This document shows positions 47,240 through 56,951 of a stretch of 64,000 bases of DNA, in pieces. Under the pieces are notes generated by a model, which was given only the letters and a program-made list of their open reading frames with translations, was not told the origin of the DNA and ran no database searches. The DNA is taken from the NCBI GenBank assembly GCA_022652545.1, contig JALCRM010000007.1, positions 1 through 64,000 on the forward strand. The letters run 5' to 3'. This stretch comes from Lachnospiraceae bacterium (GTDB lineage Bacteria; Bacillota; Clostridia; Lachnospirales; Lachnospiraceae). The number at the start of each line of letters is the position of its first letter. Within the stretch, counting starts at the first letter, position 1. The position numbers were made by a program, and so were the translations under genes.

Positions 47240-47872
47240 ATGGATGGGATCGTGATCATTGCGGGACTGGGAAATCCCGGCCGCGAATATCAGCATACGC
47301 GCCACAACGTGGGTTTTGAGGTGGCGGATATCCTGGCGGACAGGAGCGGCATAGAAATTGCCACGCGCGACGGGAAATCCCTTATCGGGAAAGGGCAGAT
47401 CGCCGGCCGGCGCGTCGTGCTCATGAAACCCATGACCTATATGAACCTGAGCGGAGAGGCCATACGCGAACAGGTCACCTTTTACAAGGCGGATCCGTCC
47501 GCTCAGCTGATCGTTGTGAACGATGATATCGACCTGCCGGAAGGGCAGCTGCGTATCCGCACGAAAGGAAGCGCAGGCGGGCACAACGGCCTGAAAAACA
47601 TCACGCTCAACCTCGGGACGGATGCTTTCACCCGTATACGCGTAGGGGTGGGCGCAAAGCCTTCCCCGGACTACGACCTTGCGGACTATGTGCTCGGACA
47701 CCCGACCGGCAGCGACAGGAAGACGCTGGACGAGGCGGAATCCCTCGCGGCCGACGCCGTCGAGATGATCCTGAAAATGGGCGCCGACGCGGCAATGAAC
47801 TGTTTTAACCGCAAAAAAGACGACTCCGCCGGAAACGGCGCGGCAGACACGGAAAGAAACGTACACGCATGA
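47240..47872 (+). CDS. pth: Peptidyl-tRNA hydrolase
   Basis: Frees tRNA from stalled peptidyl-tRNA. 210 residues with IIAGLGNPGREYQHTRHNVGFEV (catalytic His in HTRHNVG), LMKPMTYMNLSG, NDDIDLPEGQLRIRTKGSAGGHNGLKNI and FTRIRVGVGAKP. A variable C-terminal tail adds about 20 residues. ATGA overlap with mfd; pth-mfd is a common Firmicute pair. Confidence 0.96.
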   Translation: MDGIVIIAGLGNPGREYQHTRHNVGFEVADILADRSGIEIATRDGKSLIGKGQIAGRRVVLMKPMTYMNLSGEAIREQVTFYKADPSAQLIVVNDDIDLPEGQLRIRTKGSAGGHNGLKNITLNLGTDAFTRIRVGVGAKPSPDYDLADYVLGHPTGSDRKTLDEAESLAADAVEMILKMGADAAMNCFNRKKDDSAGNGAADTERNVHA

Positions 47873-50800
47873 ATTTTTTACTGGCTCCTCTCAAAGAATC
47901 GGAATCCTTCAGGAAAGCGGAAGCACTGCTCAGGCCGCAGGCCGGGGCCGTACTGGCCGACGGCTGCGCGGATTCGCAGAAGATCCACCTGGCCTTTGCG
48001 CTCTCCGAGGCCCCGGACGGGGCAAAACAGGCGCCGAACCGGCTTTTCCTCACCTACAGTGACCTGCGGGCGCGGGAGATCTACGAGGACTGCTGCCTGT
48101 ACGACCGCAACGCTGTCCTGTTCCCGGCGCGTGACCTGATCTTTTATCAGGCGGACCTGCGCAGCCGCGACATCGAAAAGCAGAGGCTTTCCTGCCTGCG
48201 CCGCATTTCGGAGCGCCGGTCCGTCACGGTGGTGACGACCTTTTCGGCGCTGATGACGCCGCAGGTGCCGCTCCAGGTGCTGCGGGAGAATATTTTCCCC
48301 GTTTCGCGCGGAGAGACGATCTCCGAGGAGACGATCGCGTCAAGACTCACTGCCATGGGCTATGAGAGAAACTATCAGGTGGACAGCCCGGGACAGTTTT
48401 CCATCCGCGGCGACATTGCGGATATCTTTGACCTGACGGAGGAAAACCCGGTCCGTATAGAACTCTGGGGGGATGAAGTAGAGTCCATCCGCAGTTTTGA
48501 TATCCTGAGCCAGCGGTCCATAGAGGAACTGGAATCGGTCAGGATCTTCCCGGCTTCCGAGCTGCTGGTATCCGCAGCGCGCCGCGCCGACGGTTTCCGC
48601 CGCATCCGCGAGGACGAGGAGCGGCGCATTGCCGCGCTGCAGGGAGAGTTCCGTACCGAGGAGGCCGCGCGGCTCAGGAAGGAGATCGACGGCGCGCTCG
48701 AACAGGCCGAGAACGCCGGGGACCTCAGCGGGCTGGAAGCCTGCATCCGTTACTTCTATCCGAATGCGGAGAGCTTCCTCGGCATGTTCGGGGAGGACAG
48801 CACGATCCTGTTCTTTGACGAGCCGCACCACGTCCGCGAGCATGCGGACGCGGTGGAGACGGAATTCCGGGAGAGCATGATGCAGCGGGCGGAGAAGGGC
48901 TATATCCTGCCCGGCCAGATGGATCTTCTGTTTCCGGCTTCCGGGATCGAAGCCGGGACCGGCAGCTACCGCCGCGCGGCGCTGACCCAGCTCGGCCCCT
49001 CCGACGAACTGTTTCCGGAAAGCGCCCGCGTTTCCATGCACGCGCGTACGATCGCGCCGTACAATAACAGCTTTGAAGCGCTCAAGGACGACCTGGAAAA
49101 ATTCCGCAGGCAGGACTGCCGCACGGTCATCCTCTGTGCGTCGAACAGCCGCGCGAGACATCTGGCGCAGGAACTGACCGACAGCGGCATCACGGCCTTT
49201 GCGAGCGACGATCCGGACAGAGTGCCGCAGGCGGGAGAGATCGAGACGGCCTGCGGGCATGTTTTGCACGGCTTTGAATACCCGGACCTGAAATTCATCG
49301 TCATTGCCGAGACGGACATATTCAGCGAGGAAAAGAAAAAGAAACGCCGCGAGCACCGGTTCAGCGGCAGCGACCGCATACGCAGCTTCAATGACCTGAA
49401 GCCCGGGGATTATGTGGTGCACGAGGACTACGGCATCGGGATCTACCGCGGCATCGAAAAGATCGAAGTCGAGCACATCGAAAAGGACTACATCCACATC
49501 GAGTACGGCGGGAAGGACAACCTTTACATACTTCCCACGGAACTCAACGTGCTGATGAAGTACTCCGGGGGCGGCGAAGGCAAGGCAAAGCCGGCACTGA
49601 ACCGCTTCGGCACGCAGGAGTGGAGCAACACGCGCCGGAAGGTACAGAAGGCCGTGGATGAGGTCGCCGACGACCTGGTCCGGCTGTATGCGGACAGGCG
49701 CGACAGGGAAGGGCACGTTTTCGGCCCGGACACCATCTGGCAGAAAGAATTTGAAGAACTTTTCCCGTACGAGGAGACCGAGGACCAGCTCACCGCGATC
49801 GAGGACACCAAGCGCGACATGGAATCCCCCCGCATCATGGACCGCCTGATCTGCGGCGACGTAGGCTACGGCAAAACAGAGGTCGCCCTGCGCGCAGCCT
49901 TCAAGGCGGTGCAGGACAACATGCAGGTGGCGGTGCTCGTGCCCACGACGATCCTGGCGCAGCAGCATTTCAACACCTTCGTGGAGCGCATGCGCAGTTA
50001 TCCGGTGACGATCGAAATGCTTTCGCGCTTCCGCTCGTCCGCCGAGCAGAAAAAGACGATACAGGGTTTGCAGAGCGGCCGGGTCGATATCGTGATCGGT
50101 ACGCACCGTCTCCAGTCCTCGGATGTGAAATTCAAAAATCTGGGACTGCTGGTCGTCGACGAGGAGCAGAGGTTCGGCGTCGCGCACAAGGAAAAGATCA
50201 AAAAGCTCCGCAGCAATGTGGATGTCCTCACGCTGACGGCTACACCCATCCCGCGTACGCTCCACATGAGCCTGTCCGGGATCCGCGACATGAGCATCCT
50301 CGAAGAGGCGCCGGGAGAACGGAGGCCGATCCAGACCTATGTCCTCGAATACAATGAAGAAATGATACGAGAGGCCATCGTCCGCGAACTTTCCAGAAAC
50401 GGCCAGGTCTACTATGTCTACAACCGCGTGAACGATATTGCGGAAGTGACCGCGCGCCTGCAGAAGCTGGTGCCGGAAGCGCGCATGGCTTTCGCAGACG
50501 GCCAGATGCCGGAAAACGAACTGGAAGATATCATGTACCGCTTTATCAGCCGCGAGATCGACGTACTGGTGGCTACGACGATCATAGAAAGCGGACTCGA
50601 CATTTCGAACGTCAATACGATCATCATCCACGATTCCGACCGCCTCGGCCTCGCACAGCTCTACCAGCTGCGCGGCCGCGTGGGACGGTCCGACCGCACC
50701 GCATACGCTTTCCTCATGTACAGGAAGGACAGGATGCTGCGGGAAGAAGCCGAAAAACGTCTCTCTGCGATACGCGAATTCACGGAACTGGGGAGCGGCT

Positions 50801-51423
50801 ACCGGATCGCGATGCGCGACCTTGAGATCCGCGGCGCCGGCTCCGTGCTTGGACATGCGCAGCACGGGCACATGGCCGCGGTCGGCTACGACCTCTACTG
50901 CCGCATGCTCAACACCGCGGTAAAAAAGGCGGAGGGCGAAACGGTAGAGGAAGAGAAAAACACGAGCGTGGATCTGAACGTGGATGCCTTCATCCCGGGC
51001 ACCTACATCGTGAACGAGGAACAGAAGCTCGACATCTATAAGAAGATCTCGGCCATTTCGTCCACGGACGACGTCGAAGACATGAAGGACGAGCTTGTCG
51101 ACCGCTTCGGCGAGATCCCGCAGCCCGCGCAGAATCTTCTGCGCATCGCCCTGCTGCGTTCGGTGGCGCACCGGCTGGAGATCTCCGACATCAACGGCCG
51201 CAGCGGCATGATCAGGATCGTGCCGGATGAAAATGCGGCGCTGAAGGTGGAAAACATCCCGCAGTTCCTCACACGCTTCAAGGGGCAGCTGCGCTTCATC
51301 GCCCGGGGGAAGCCGTGTTTTGAATATTCGTTCCGCCCGTCCGGCGTGACGGAAAAGGACGAGGAGACGCTGCTGTCGGTCACGGAAGAACTGCTGATCG
51401 CCATCGAGAGGGACCTGCGCTGA
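47869..51423 (+). CDS. mfd: Transcription-repair coupling factor
   Basis: Removes stalled RNA polymerase and recruits UvrA. 1184 residues, normal. In order: UvrB-homology region, RNA polymerase interaction domain (LKPGDYVVHEDYGIGIYRGI), then the SF2 translocase with CGDVGYGKTEVALRAAFKA (motif I), VDEEQRFGV (DEEQ), LTLTATPIPRTL and the later RecA motifs QLRGRVGRSDR, and the C-terminal D7 domain. Confidence 0.97.
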   Translation: MNFLLAPLKESESFRKAEALLRPQAGAVLADGCADSQKIHLAFALSEAPDGAKQAPNRLFLTYSDLRAREIYEDCCLYDRNAVLFPARDLIFYQADLRSRDIEKQRLSCLRRISERRSVTVVTTFSALMTPQVPLQVLRENIFPVSRGETISEETIASRLTAMGYERNYQVDSPGQFSIRGDIADIFDLTEENPVRIELWGDEVESIRSFDILSQRSIEELESVRIFPASELLVSAARRADGFRRIREDEERRIAALQGEFRTEEAARLRKEIDGALEQAENAGDLSGLEACIRYFYPNAESFLGMFGEDSTILFFDEPHHVREHADAVETEFRESMMQRAEKGYILPGQMDLLFPASGIEAGTGSYRRAALTQLGPSDELFPESARVSMHARTIAPYNNSFEALKDDLEKFRRQDCRTVILCASNSRARHLAQELTDSGITAFASDDPDRVPQAGEIETACGHVLHGFEYPDLKFIVIAETDIFSEEKKKKRREHRFSGSDRIRSFNDLKPGDYVVHEDYGIGIYRGIEKIEVEHIEKDYIHIEYGGKDNLYILPTELNVLMKYSGGGEGKAKPALNRFGTQEWSNTRRKVQKAVDEVADDLVRLYADRRDREGHVFGPDTIWQKEFEELFPYEETEDQLTAIEDTKRDMESPRIMDRLICGDVGYGKTEVALRAAFKAVQDNMQVAVLVPTTILAQQHFNTFVERMRSYPVTIEMLSRFRSSAEQKKTIQGLQSGRVDIVIGTHRLQSSDVKFKNLGLLVVDEEQRFGVAHKEKIKKLRSNVDVLTLTATPIPRTLHMSLSGIRDMSILEEAPGERRPIQTYVLEYNEEMIREAIVRELSRNGQVYYVYNRVNDIAEVTARLQKLVPEARMAFADGQMPENELEDIMYRFISREIDVLVATTIIESGLDISNVNTIIIHDSDRLGLAQLYQLRGRVGRSDRTAYAFLMYRKDRMLREEAEKRLSAIREFTELGSGYRIAMRDLEIRGAGSVLGHAQHGHMAAVGYDLYCRMLNTAVKKAEGETVEEEKNTSVDLNVDAFIPGTYIVNEEQKLDIYKKISAISSTDDVEDMKDELVDRFGEIPQPAQNLLRIALLRSVAHRLEISDINGRSGMIRIVPDENAALKVENIPQFLTRFKGQLRFIARGKPCFEYSFRPSGVTEKDEETLLSVTEELLIAIERDLR

Positions 51424-52412
51424 GACCTGCCGCACAAACTGCAAAACAGAAACAGCAAACAAAGATCCGCATCCTCGCGCTGCTGACCCGCCTGGCGGCA
51501 GGCACGGCGCTTTGGGCACTGCTGATGGCGCTGCTTCTTGCGGCCGATGACCTGGCAGGCGCGGAGGCCGGGAGACGGCTGCAGGAAGCGGTTAAGCTGC
51601 AGGTCTCCCCGCCTTCCGAAGTCGGAAACGCCGCGATCCTCCGGGCTGCGCAGGCGCGCGCACCGGCAGAGGAAGCCGCGTCGGCGGCCGGGACCGTAAC
51701 GGCCGCGGAGGCCGTTACGGCGGCAGAAAGCGTTCCGACATACCAGGGGCAGGTATCCGGCACTTCCCGGGCTGCGCCGGATCCGGCCTCTTCCGACATG
51801 TTTTTTCCTGACCCGGGCATGGACCCGGCGGCACTCGCCCGTATCAACCCCGATTTTGCCTGCGTTCTTTACATCCCTTCCCTCGACCTGCTCTATCCGG
51901 TCGCCTATTCCGCAGATAACACTGAATACCTCTCCCGGTCTTTTGACGGACTGCCTTCCGTATCCGGCAGCCTGTTCGTCGACTGCCTTGCCTCGCGCGG
52001 CTTTACGGATCCGAGGACGCTGATCTTCGGGCACAATATGAAAAACGGGACCATGTTCGGAAGCCTGAAAAGGTTCGCCGGGGATCCCGCGCTGTGCCTT
52101 TCCGATCCGTATCTCTATCTCTATGAAAAGGGGACTGCCTGCAGGTACAGGATCTTTTCCTGTCATATTGCGGCGCCGGACAGCTTCGTCTATGCGCCGG
52201 TGCGGAATGAGGCGGAACGCAGGCAGTACATAGCCGCGGCGCTGTCCGCTTCGTCCCTCACCGGATACAGCGGCGGGGACATCGACTTTCCGGGGGCAGG
52301 CGGCATCCTTACGCTTTCGACCTGTCAGGGAATATCGCACCGGGAGTATTTCGTCGTCCATGCCGTGAAGGTGGCGGAAAAGAAGACCGCCGGGCAGCAG
52401 GCTCCCCGCTGA
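51420..52412 (+). CDS. Class B sortase
   Basis: Cysteine transpeptidase that attaches proteins to the cell wall. The catalytic motifs are present: IFGHNMKNGTMFG (His) and TLSTCQG (Cys302 in this numbering), then HREYFVVH (Arg). Between the anchor and the catalytic domain is an Ala/Glu-rich stalk. The only in-frame ATG (51525) would cut the membrane segment KIRILALLTRLAAGTALWALLMALLLA in half. No ATG/GTG/TTG lies upstream in frame, but CTG 51420 overlaps the mfd stop as CTGA with GAGAGGG seven bases before. I propose CTG as the start (330 aa). Confidence 0.8.
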   Translation: MRPAAQTAKQKQQTKIRILALLTRLAAGTALWALLMALLLAADDLAGAEAGRRLQEAVKLQVSPPSEVGNAAILRAAQARAPAEEAASAAGTVTAAEAVTAAESVPTYQGQVSGTSRAAPDPASSDMFFPDPGMDPAALARINPDFACVLYIPSLDLLYPVAYSADNTEYLSRSFDGLPSVSGSLFVDCLASRGFTDPRTLIFGHNMKNGTMFGSLKRFAGDPALCLSDPYLYLYEKGTACRYRIFSCHIAAPDSFVYAPVRNEAERRQYIAAALSASSLTGYSGGDIDFPGAGGILTLSTCQGISHREYFVVHAVKVAEKKTAGQQAPR

Positions 52413-52417
52413 CCGCT

Positions 52418-52483
52418 TTACGTGCTTTTTACTTTGAATTTACTTCCGGCTGGTTTCGTCACCTGCGGGTGCGGCATAGTATG
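52418..52483 (+). promoter_or_regulatory. Pho-type box and promoter of pstB-phoU
   Basis: TTTACG (52418-52423), TTTACT (52429-52434) and TTTACT (52440-52445) recur every 11 bp. After 9 bp comes TTTCGT (52455-52460), 17 bp, then TAGTAT (52478-52483). The same layout with the same spacings stands before pstS. Repeats of this size and phase are typical of PhoP sites. Confidence 0.72.
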
Positions 52484-52509
52484 GGTACCGTAAAGAAAGG
52501 AAGCCAGCC

Positions 52510-53283
52510 ATGAATGAACAGGTGAATGAAAATACCGGGATCCGTGTGGACGGGCTGAATCTATGGTATGGGGAGAACCATGCGCTGAAGGATATCTGCA
52601 TGGACATTCCCGAACACGGGATCACGGCTTTCATCGGCCCCTCCGGCTGCGGAAAATCCACTTTCCTGCGCACCCTGAACCGGATGAACGACATGATCCC
52701 CGGAATAAGGATCGAAGGAAAGATCCTGATGAAGGGAATGGATATTTACGCACCGGGCGTGGATGTGACGCTGCTGCGCAAGAGGGCGGGGATGGTCTTC
52801 CAGCAGCCGAACCCGTTTCCGATGTCGGTGTGGCAGAACGTGGCGTACGGGCCGAAGATCCACGGGATCCGCGACCGCCGCACGCTGGACGGGATCGTGG
52901 AGCGGTCGCTCAGGAGCGCCGCGATCTGGGAGGAACTGAAGGACAGGCTGAACAAATCCGCCCTGGGGCTTTCGGGAGGACAGCAGCAGAGGCTCTGCAT
53001 CGCGCGTGCGCTGGCAGTCGAGCCGGAGGTTCTGCTGATGGATGAGCCGACTTCCGCCCTGGATCCCGTCTCCACGCTGAAGATCGAAGATCTCATGCAG
53101 GAGCTGAAGAAAAAATACACGGTGGCCGTCGTTACCCATAACATGCAGCAGGCAGCCAGGGTGTCGGACCATACCGCCTTCTTCCTTCTGGGCGAGGTGG
53201 TCGAGTCGGGCGGGACAAAACAGCTGTTCAGCAATCCTGCCGACGAGCGGACGGAAAGATACATTACCGGAAGATTCGGCTGA
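52510..53283 (+). CDS. pstB: Phosphate ABC transporter ATPase
   Basis: ATPase of the high-affinity phosphate importer. 257 residues: Walker [12 protein letters not shown]-loop [24 protein letters not shown] (PstB signature), ABC signature [11 protein letters not shown], Walker [14 protein letters not shown], switch His in VVTHNMQQA. It is separated from pstSCA by 6.7 kb, an unusual arrangement. It has its own Pho-type promoter. Confidence 0.96.
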   Translation: MNEQVNENTGIRVDGLNLWYGENHALKDICMDIPEHGITAFIGPSGCGKSTFLRTLNRMNDMIPGIRIEGKILMKGMDIYAPGVDVTLLRKRAGMVFQQPNPFPMSVWQNVAYGPKIHGIRDRRTLDGIVERSLRSAAIWEELKDRLNKSALGLSGGQQQRLCIARALAVEPEVLLMDEPTSALDPVSTLKIEDLMQELKKKYTVAVVTHNMQQAARVSDHTAFFLLGEVVESGGTKQLFSNPADERTERYITGRFG

Positions 53284-53293
53284 GGAGGGTACT

Positions 53294-53998
53294 GTGCGGA
53301 CTGCGTTTGAGGAAGAACTGAAGCAACTGAAGAATGATGTGCTCACGATGAGCTCGGGGATCCTTCGCAGCTACGGTGCACTGCGGAAGGCTGCCGCCGA
53401 AGGGGACAGAGCGACGCTGGAGCAGATCGTCGGCGGGGACTCGGGGACCGGCCTCACGGAGCGGAGGATCGAAGACCGCTGTATGTCGCTCATCATTTCC
53501 CAGCAGCCGGTGGCCGGTGACCTGCGGTTCATCACCGCAAGCCTCAAGATGGTGACCGACCTGGAGCGGGTGGCCCATCACCTGGCGGATATTGCCGAGC
53601 TGGTCATCCGCCTGCGCTGCGTTGACACCGCAGGATATTCGGGCCATCTGGACAAAATGGCAGCCCGGGCGGGAGAGAGCTTTTCTTCCGCAGTGAGTGC
53701 TTTCCTGACCGGCCGGACGGACGAGGCGAGGCAGGTCGTCGAAGGAGATGACGAGATAGATGCGCTGTTCAACGAGGTAAAGGACGATCTGGTCAGGAAG
53801 CTGCGCCAGCCGGATGCCGGAAGGCAGAAGGGCGGGGAGGACGAAACAGACGGAGGCACCTGCGACGCGGATGTCGCGGATGTCTGTGTGGATCTGCTCA
53901 TGATCGCCAAGTATCTCGAAAAGATCGGCGATCATGCAGTCAACATCGCGGAATGGGGGATCTTTCAGGAGACAGGTGAGATGACGCATATCATGTGA
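53294..53998 (+). CDS. phoU: PhoU, phosphate signalling regulator
   Basis: Links phosphate import to the PhoR/PhoP system. 234 residues from a GTG start with GAGGAGG upstream. Two three-helix PhoU repeats: ERRIEDRCMSLIISQQPVAGDLRFITASLKMVTDLERVAHHLADIAE and DVCVDLLMIAKYLEKIGDHAVNIAEW. A short Gly/Asp/Glu insert (about 178-196) sits between the repeats. It follows pstB by 10 bp. Confidence 0.94.
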   Translation: MRTAFEEELKQLKNDVLTMSSGILRSYGALRKAAAEGDRATLEQIVGGDSGTGLTERRIEDRCMSLIISQQPVAGDLRFITASLKMVTDLERVAHHLADIAELVIRLRCVDTAGYSGHLDKMAARAGESFSSAVSAFLTGRTDEARQVVEGDDEIDALFNEVKDDLVRKLRQPDAGRQKGGEDETDGGTCDADVADVCVDLLMIAKYLEKIGDHAVNIAEWGIFQETGEMTHIM

Positions 53999-54003
53999 CC
54001 GGG

Positions 54004-54048
54004 GCCGTCTGAAACGCATATGAAAAAGGCATATGCAAAACAGACGGC
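54004..54048 (+). other. Nested palindrome between phoU and the Na/Pi transporter
   Basis: Outer arms GCCGTCTG/CAGACGGC (54004-54011, 54041-54048) and inner arms GCATATG/CATATGC (54016-54022, 54030-54036) form a nearly perfect 45-nt hairpin with an AAAAAGG loop, six bases after phoU. There is no T-run after it. It may be a terminator variant or a protein-binding site. Confidence 0.55.
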
Positions 54049-54062
54049 ACGGTCTGCTGTCC

Positions 54063-54091
54063 TTGTCAAATATCGGGCCAGGGATTAAAAT
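54063..54091 (+). promoter_or_regulatory. Promoter of the Na/Pi transporter-phoPR unit
   Basis: TTGTCA (54063-54068), 17 bp, TAAAAT (54086-54091). A plain sigma-A promoter with no 11-bp repeats, unlike pstB and pstS. Confidence 0.68.
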
Positions 54092-54180
54092 CGCTGTGTA
54101 TACCTATCACAGATGAATAAAAACAGCGAGTCGGAGAGCCCCGGCAAATGCCGTACGTCTTGTGCGGCATGGAGGACAGT

Positions 54181-56175
54181 ATGACATTTCAGAGTTTCAT
54201 TTCCCTGTTGGGCGGCATAGCCCTGTTCCTTTACGGCATGCAGATCATGGGCAGCGGCCTGCAGGATGCGTCCGGCGGCAAGCTGGAAAAGATCCTTGAA
54301 AGGCTGACATCGAACAAGTGGAAGGGAATGCTCCTCGGTGCCGGTGTCACGGCAGTCATCCAGTCCTCCGGCGCTACCGCGGTCATGGTAGTGGGACTCG
54401 TGAATTCGGGCATCATGGACCTGAACCAGGCGGTCGGCGTCATCCTCGGCGCCAACGTCGGCACGACGATCACCGCGTGGATCCTTTCGCTGACCGGCAT
54501 CAAAGCCACGAACATTCTGGTCGCCATGCTGCAGCCGGCGTACTTTTCACCGGTGCTTGCACTGATCGGCGTGTTCCTCCTGATGTTTTCCAAGAAAGAC
54601 AAGACAAAACACATAGCCACCATCATGATCGGCTTTTCGATCCTGATGATCGGTATGACGACGATGTCGGGCGCTTTTGCACCGCTGTCGGACGACCCGA
54701 AATTCACGGGCATTCTCACGATGTTTTCCGACCGGCCCCTGATGGGACTTCTGGCAGGCCTGGCTGTCACGGCTATCCTCCAGAGCTCCTCCGCTTCCAT
54801 CGGTATCCTGCAGGCCATCTCCATGAGCGGCACGCTGACGATCGCCTCCGCCATCCCGGTGCTCATGGGTGAAAACATAGGCTCGGCCATCACGGTGCTG
54901 ATCGGGGCGATCGGTTCCAACCGCAACGCCAAGAGGGCGGCATGGATCCAGATGTTCTACTGCCTGCTCAAGACGACGTCCTTCATGATCCTGTTCTACG
55001 CCGCGAATGCCATCGTGCATTTCCCGTTCATGAACGTGATCACGAACCCGGTCATGATCGCCGTCATACACAGCTGCTTCAACATTGTGGCGGTGCTGGT
55101 ATTCCTTCCGCTTTCCGACATTCTTGTGCGCATGGTCCAGAAGTTCATTCCGGCCAGCGAAGAGGAAAAGGAGGAGATCCGCAAGATCCAGATCCTCGAC
55201 GAGCACTTCCTCGCCTCCCCGTCCTTTGCACTGGAGCAGTGCCGGACAGCCGCCAATGAGATGGCCCAGTACTCCAAGGACGCGCTGTATGTTGCGATGG
55301 ACCTTGTGAGCGAATACAGCGAGGAAGGCGCCAAAAGGGTAGACCGCCTGGAAAAGACGGTCGACCAGTATGAGGATCAGCTGGACAGTTATCTGGTCAA
55401 ACTGAGCCGGAAGACGCTGACGACGCGGGACAGCCATGAACTTTCGCTTCTGCTGCACTGCGTGAGCGACTGGGAAAGGATCACGGATCACGCGCTCAAT
55501 GTCATGCAGGCGGCCCGCCAGCTGCACGAAAAGGAACTCAGCTTTTCACCGCGCGCGAAGGAAGAAATGCAGGTCTTCAGCGACGCTGTCCGCAGTATCG
55601 TCAACATGGCGCTGCTGGTCTTTACGAACAATGACCTGACGCTGGCCACCGACGTCGAACCGCTTGAAGAAGTGATCGACGGCATCAATATGGAAGAAAA
55701 GCGCCGCCATATCCGCAGGCTCCGCAAGGGCAAGTGCGTGATCGAGGCAGGTTTCATCCTGTCCGATATCACCACGGATTACGAGCGCATCGCGGACCAC
55801 TGCTCCAATATCGCCGCTGCGCTGCTGCAGGTGCAGGAGGACGGATTCGATACGCATGAGTACCTGAACCGGATCAAGAGCAATGAGTCTCCCGAATTCG
55901 AAGCGTCCGTGCACCGTTATGAAGAGAAGTATGCACTTCCGAAGCTTAAGAAGGAAGAAGACATAGCCGTCTCCGACAAACCGGAGAAGGGCGTGGAAAA
56001 GAGCGACAAGCCGGAGAAGCCGGAAAAGCCCGGCAAGGCCGAAAAACCCGCCAAATCCGAAAAGCCGGGCAAGGCCGAGAAGTCCGGGAAAGCCGAAAAA
56101 TCCGGCAAGGCCGGGAAGCCGGCAAAGGCGGACAAGCCCGAGAAGCCGGGGAAAGCCGGCAAGGGAACGAAATAG
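54181..56175 (+). CDS. Na+/phosphate cotransporter with PhoU-like domain
   Basis: PNaS/NptA family, 664 residues from ATG 54181 (GGAGG five bases upstream). About eight membrane helices with the two inverted QSSGAT/QSSSAS repeats (AVIQSSGATAVMVVGLVNSGI and AILQSSSASIGILQAISM) that form the substrate site. A cytosolic PhoU-like helical domain follows (about 340-560). The last 65 residues are a repetitive Lys/Pro/Glu/Gly tail (KPEK, KPGKAEK, KSGK units). Together with phoPR and pst it forms a phosphate locus. Confidence 0.92.
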   Translation: MTFQSFISLLGGIALFLYGMQIMGSGLQDASGGKLEKILERLTSNKWKGMLLGAGVTAVIQSSGATAVMVVGLVNSGIMDLNQAVGVILGANVGTTITAWILSLTGIKATNILVAMLQPAYFSPVLALIGVFLLMFSKKDKTKHIATIMIGFSILMIGMTTMSGAFAPLSDDPKFTGILTMFSDRPLMGLLAGLAVTAILQSSSASIGILQAISMSGTLTIASAIPVLMGENIGSAITVLIGAIGSNRNAKRAAWIQMFYCLLKTTSFMILFYAANAIVHFPFMNVITNPVMIAVIHSCFNIVAVLVFLPLSDILVRMVQKFIPASEEEKEEIRKIQILDEHFLASPSFALEQCRTAANEMAQYSKDALYVAMDLVSEYSEEGAKRVDRLEKTVDQYEDQLDSYLVKLSRKTLTTRDSHELSLLLHCVSDWERITDHALNVMQAARQLHEKELSFSPRAKEEMQVFSDAVRSIVNMALLVFTNNDLTLATDVEPLEEVIDGINMEEKRRHIRRLRKGKCVIEAGFILSDITTDYERIADHCSNIAAALLQVQEDGFDTHEYLNRIKSNESPEFEASVHRYEEKYALPKLKKEEDIAVSDKPEKGVEKSDKPEKPEKPGKAEKPAKSEKPGKAEKSGKAEKSGKAGKPAKADKPEKPGKAGKGTK

Positions 56176-56216
56176 CGTTCTGCCGGGCATGCGGCACACA
56201 TACAGGAGGCATGGAA

Positions 56217-56909
56217 GTGGCACAGATCTATGTACTGGAAGATGACGTCAATATCCAGGAGATCGAAATGTACGCACTTACGGCCTCCTCTTTTTCTGTC
56301 CGGGCGTTCTCCACGGCCGCGGCCTTCCGGGAGGCGCTGCACGAACGGAAGCCTGATCTGCTGGTCCTGGACCTGATGCTTCCGGACGCCGACGGGTACG
56401 ACATAGTGCAGGAAATGCGGTCTGATCCGTCATATTCGAAGATCCCCATCCTCATGGTCACGGCCAGGGGCAGCGAAATGGACAAGGTGCGCGGCCTGGA
56501 TCTGGGGGCCGACGACTACCTGGCAAAACCCTTCGGCATCATGGAACTGATCTCCAGAGTCAAGGCGATCCTGCGGCGCACTTCCCCGGCAGACAGTGAC
56601 AGCGGGCTCTGCAGGGCCGGCAGCATCCTGATGGACGACGAGAAACACGAGGTGCGTGTGGACGGCAGGCCCGTCGAACTGACCTTCAAGGAATACTCCC
56701 TGCTGAAGCTGCTCATGGACAACGCCGGCAGGGTGCAGACCAGGGAAGAGATCCTCGATAAAGTCTGGAATACGGATTTTGCCGGGGAATCCAGAACGCT
56801 GGACATGCATATACGCAGTCTCAGAAAAAAACTCGGCAATGCGGGGGCGCAGATCCGTACGCTCCGAAACGTGGGATACATACTGGACGATGTGACCCGG
56901 CCGCAATAA
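56217..56909 (+). CDS. phoP: Response regulator, PhoP/PhoB-like
   Basis: OmpR-family regulator; 230 residues from GTG 56217, which has GGAGG seven bases before it (the ATG at 56211 is only two bases away). The receiver domain has VLEDD at the start, phospho-acceptor Asp52 in LVLDLMLPD, and Lys in YLAKPFG. The DNA-binding winged helix includes TFKEYSLLKLLMDNAGRVQTREEILDKVW and RTLDMHIRSLRKKLG. Between the Pi transporter and a PhoR-type kinase, so the PhoP role is inferred from context. Confidence 0.9.
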   Translation: MAQIYVLEDDVNIQEIEMYALTASSFSVRAFSTAAAFREALHERKPDLLVLDLMLPDADGYDIVQEMRSDPSYSKIPILMVTARGSEMDKVRGLDLGADDYLAKPFGIMELISRVKAILRRTSPADSDSGLCRAGSILMDDEKHEVRVDGRPVELTFKEYSLLKLLMDNAGRVQTREEILDKVWNTDFAGESRTLDMHIRSLRKKLGNAGAQIRTLRNVGYILDDVTRPQ

Positions 56910-56951
56910 GCGCGCAGTGACGGAAAACACCTCAGGGAGCACAGATACATA

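Noticed and set aside
48340-51519. A very long leftward open frame opposite mfd, and similar long frames opposite the GH18, glgC/glgD and gdpP genes
   Set aside because: They mirror G+C-rich codons of the real genes, lack family motifs and ribosome sites, and would overlap well-recognised proteins entirely.
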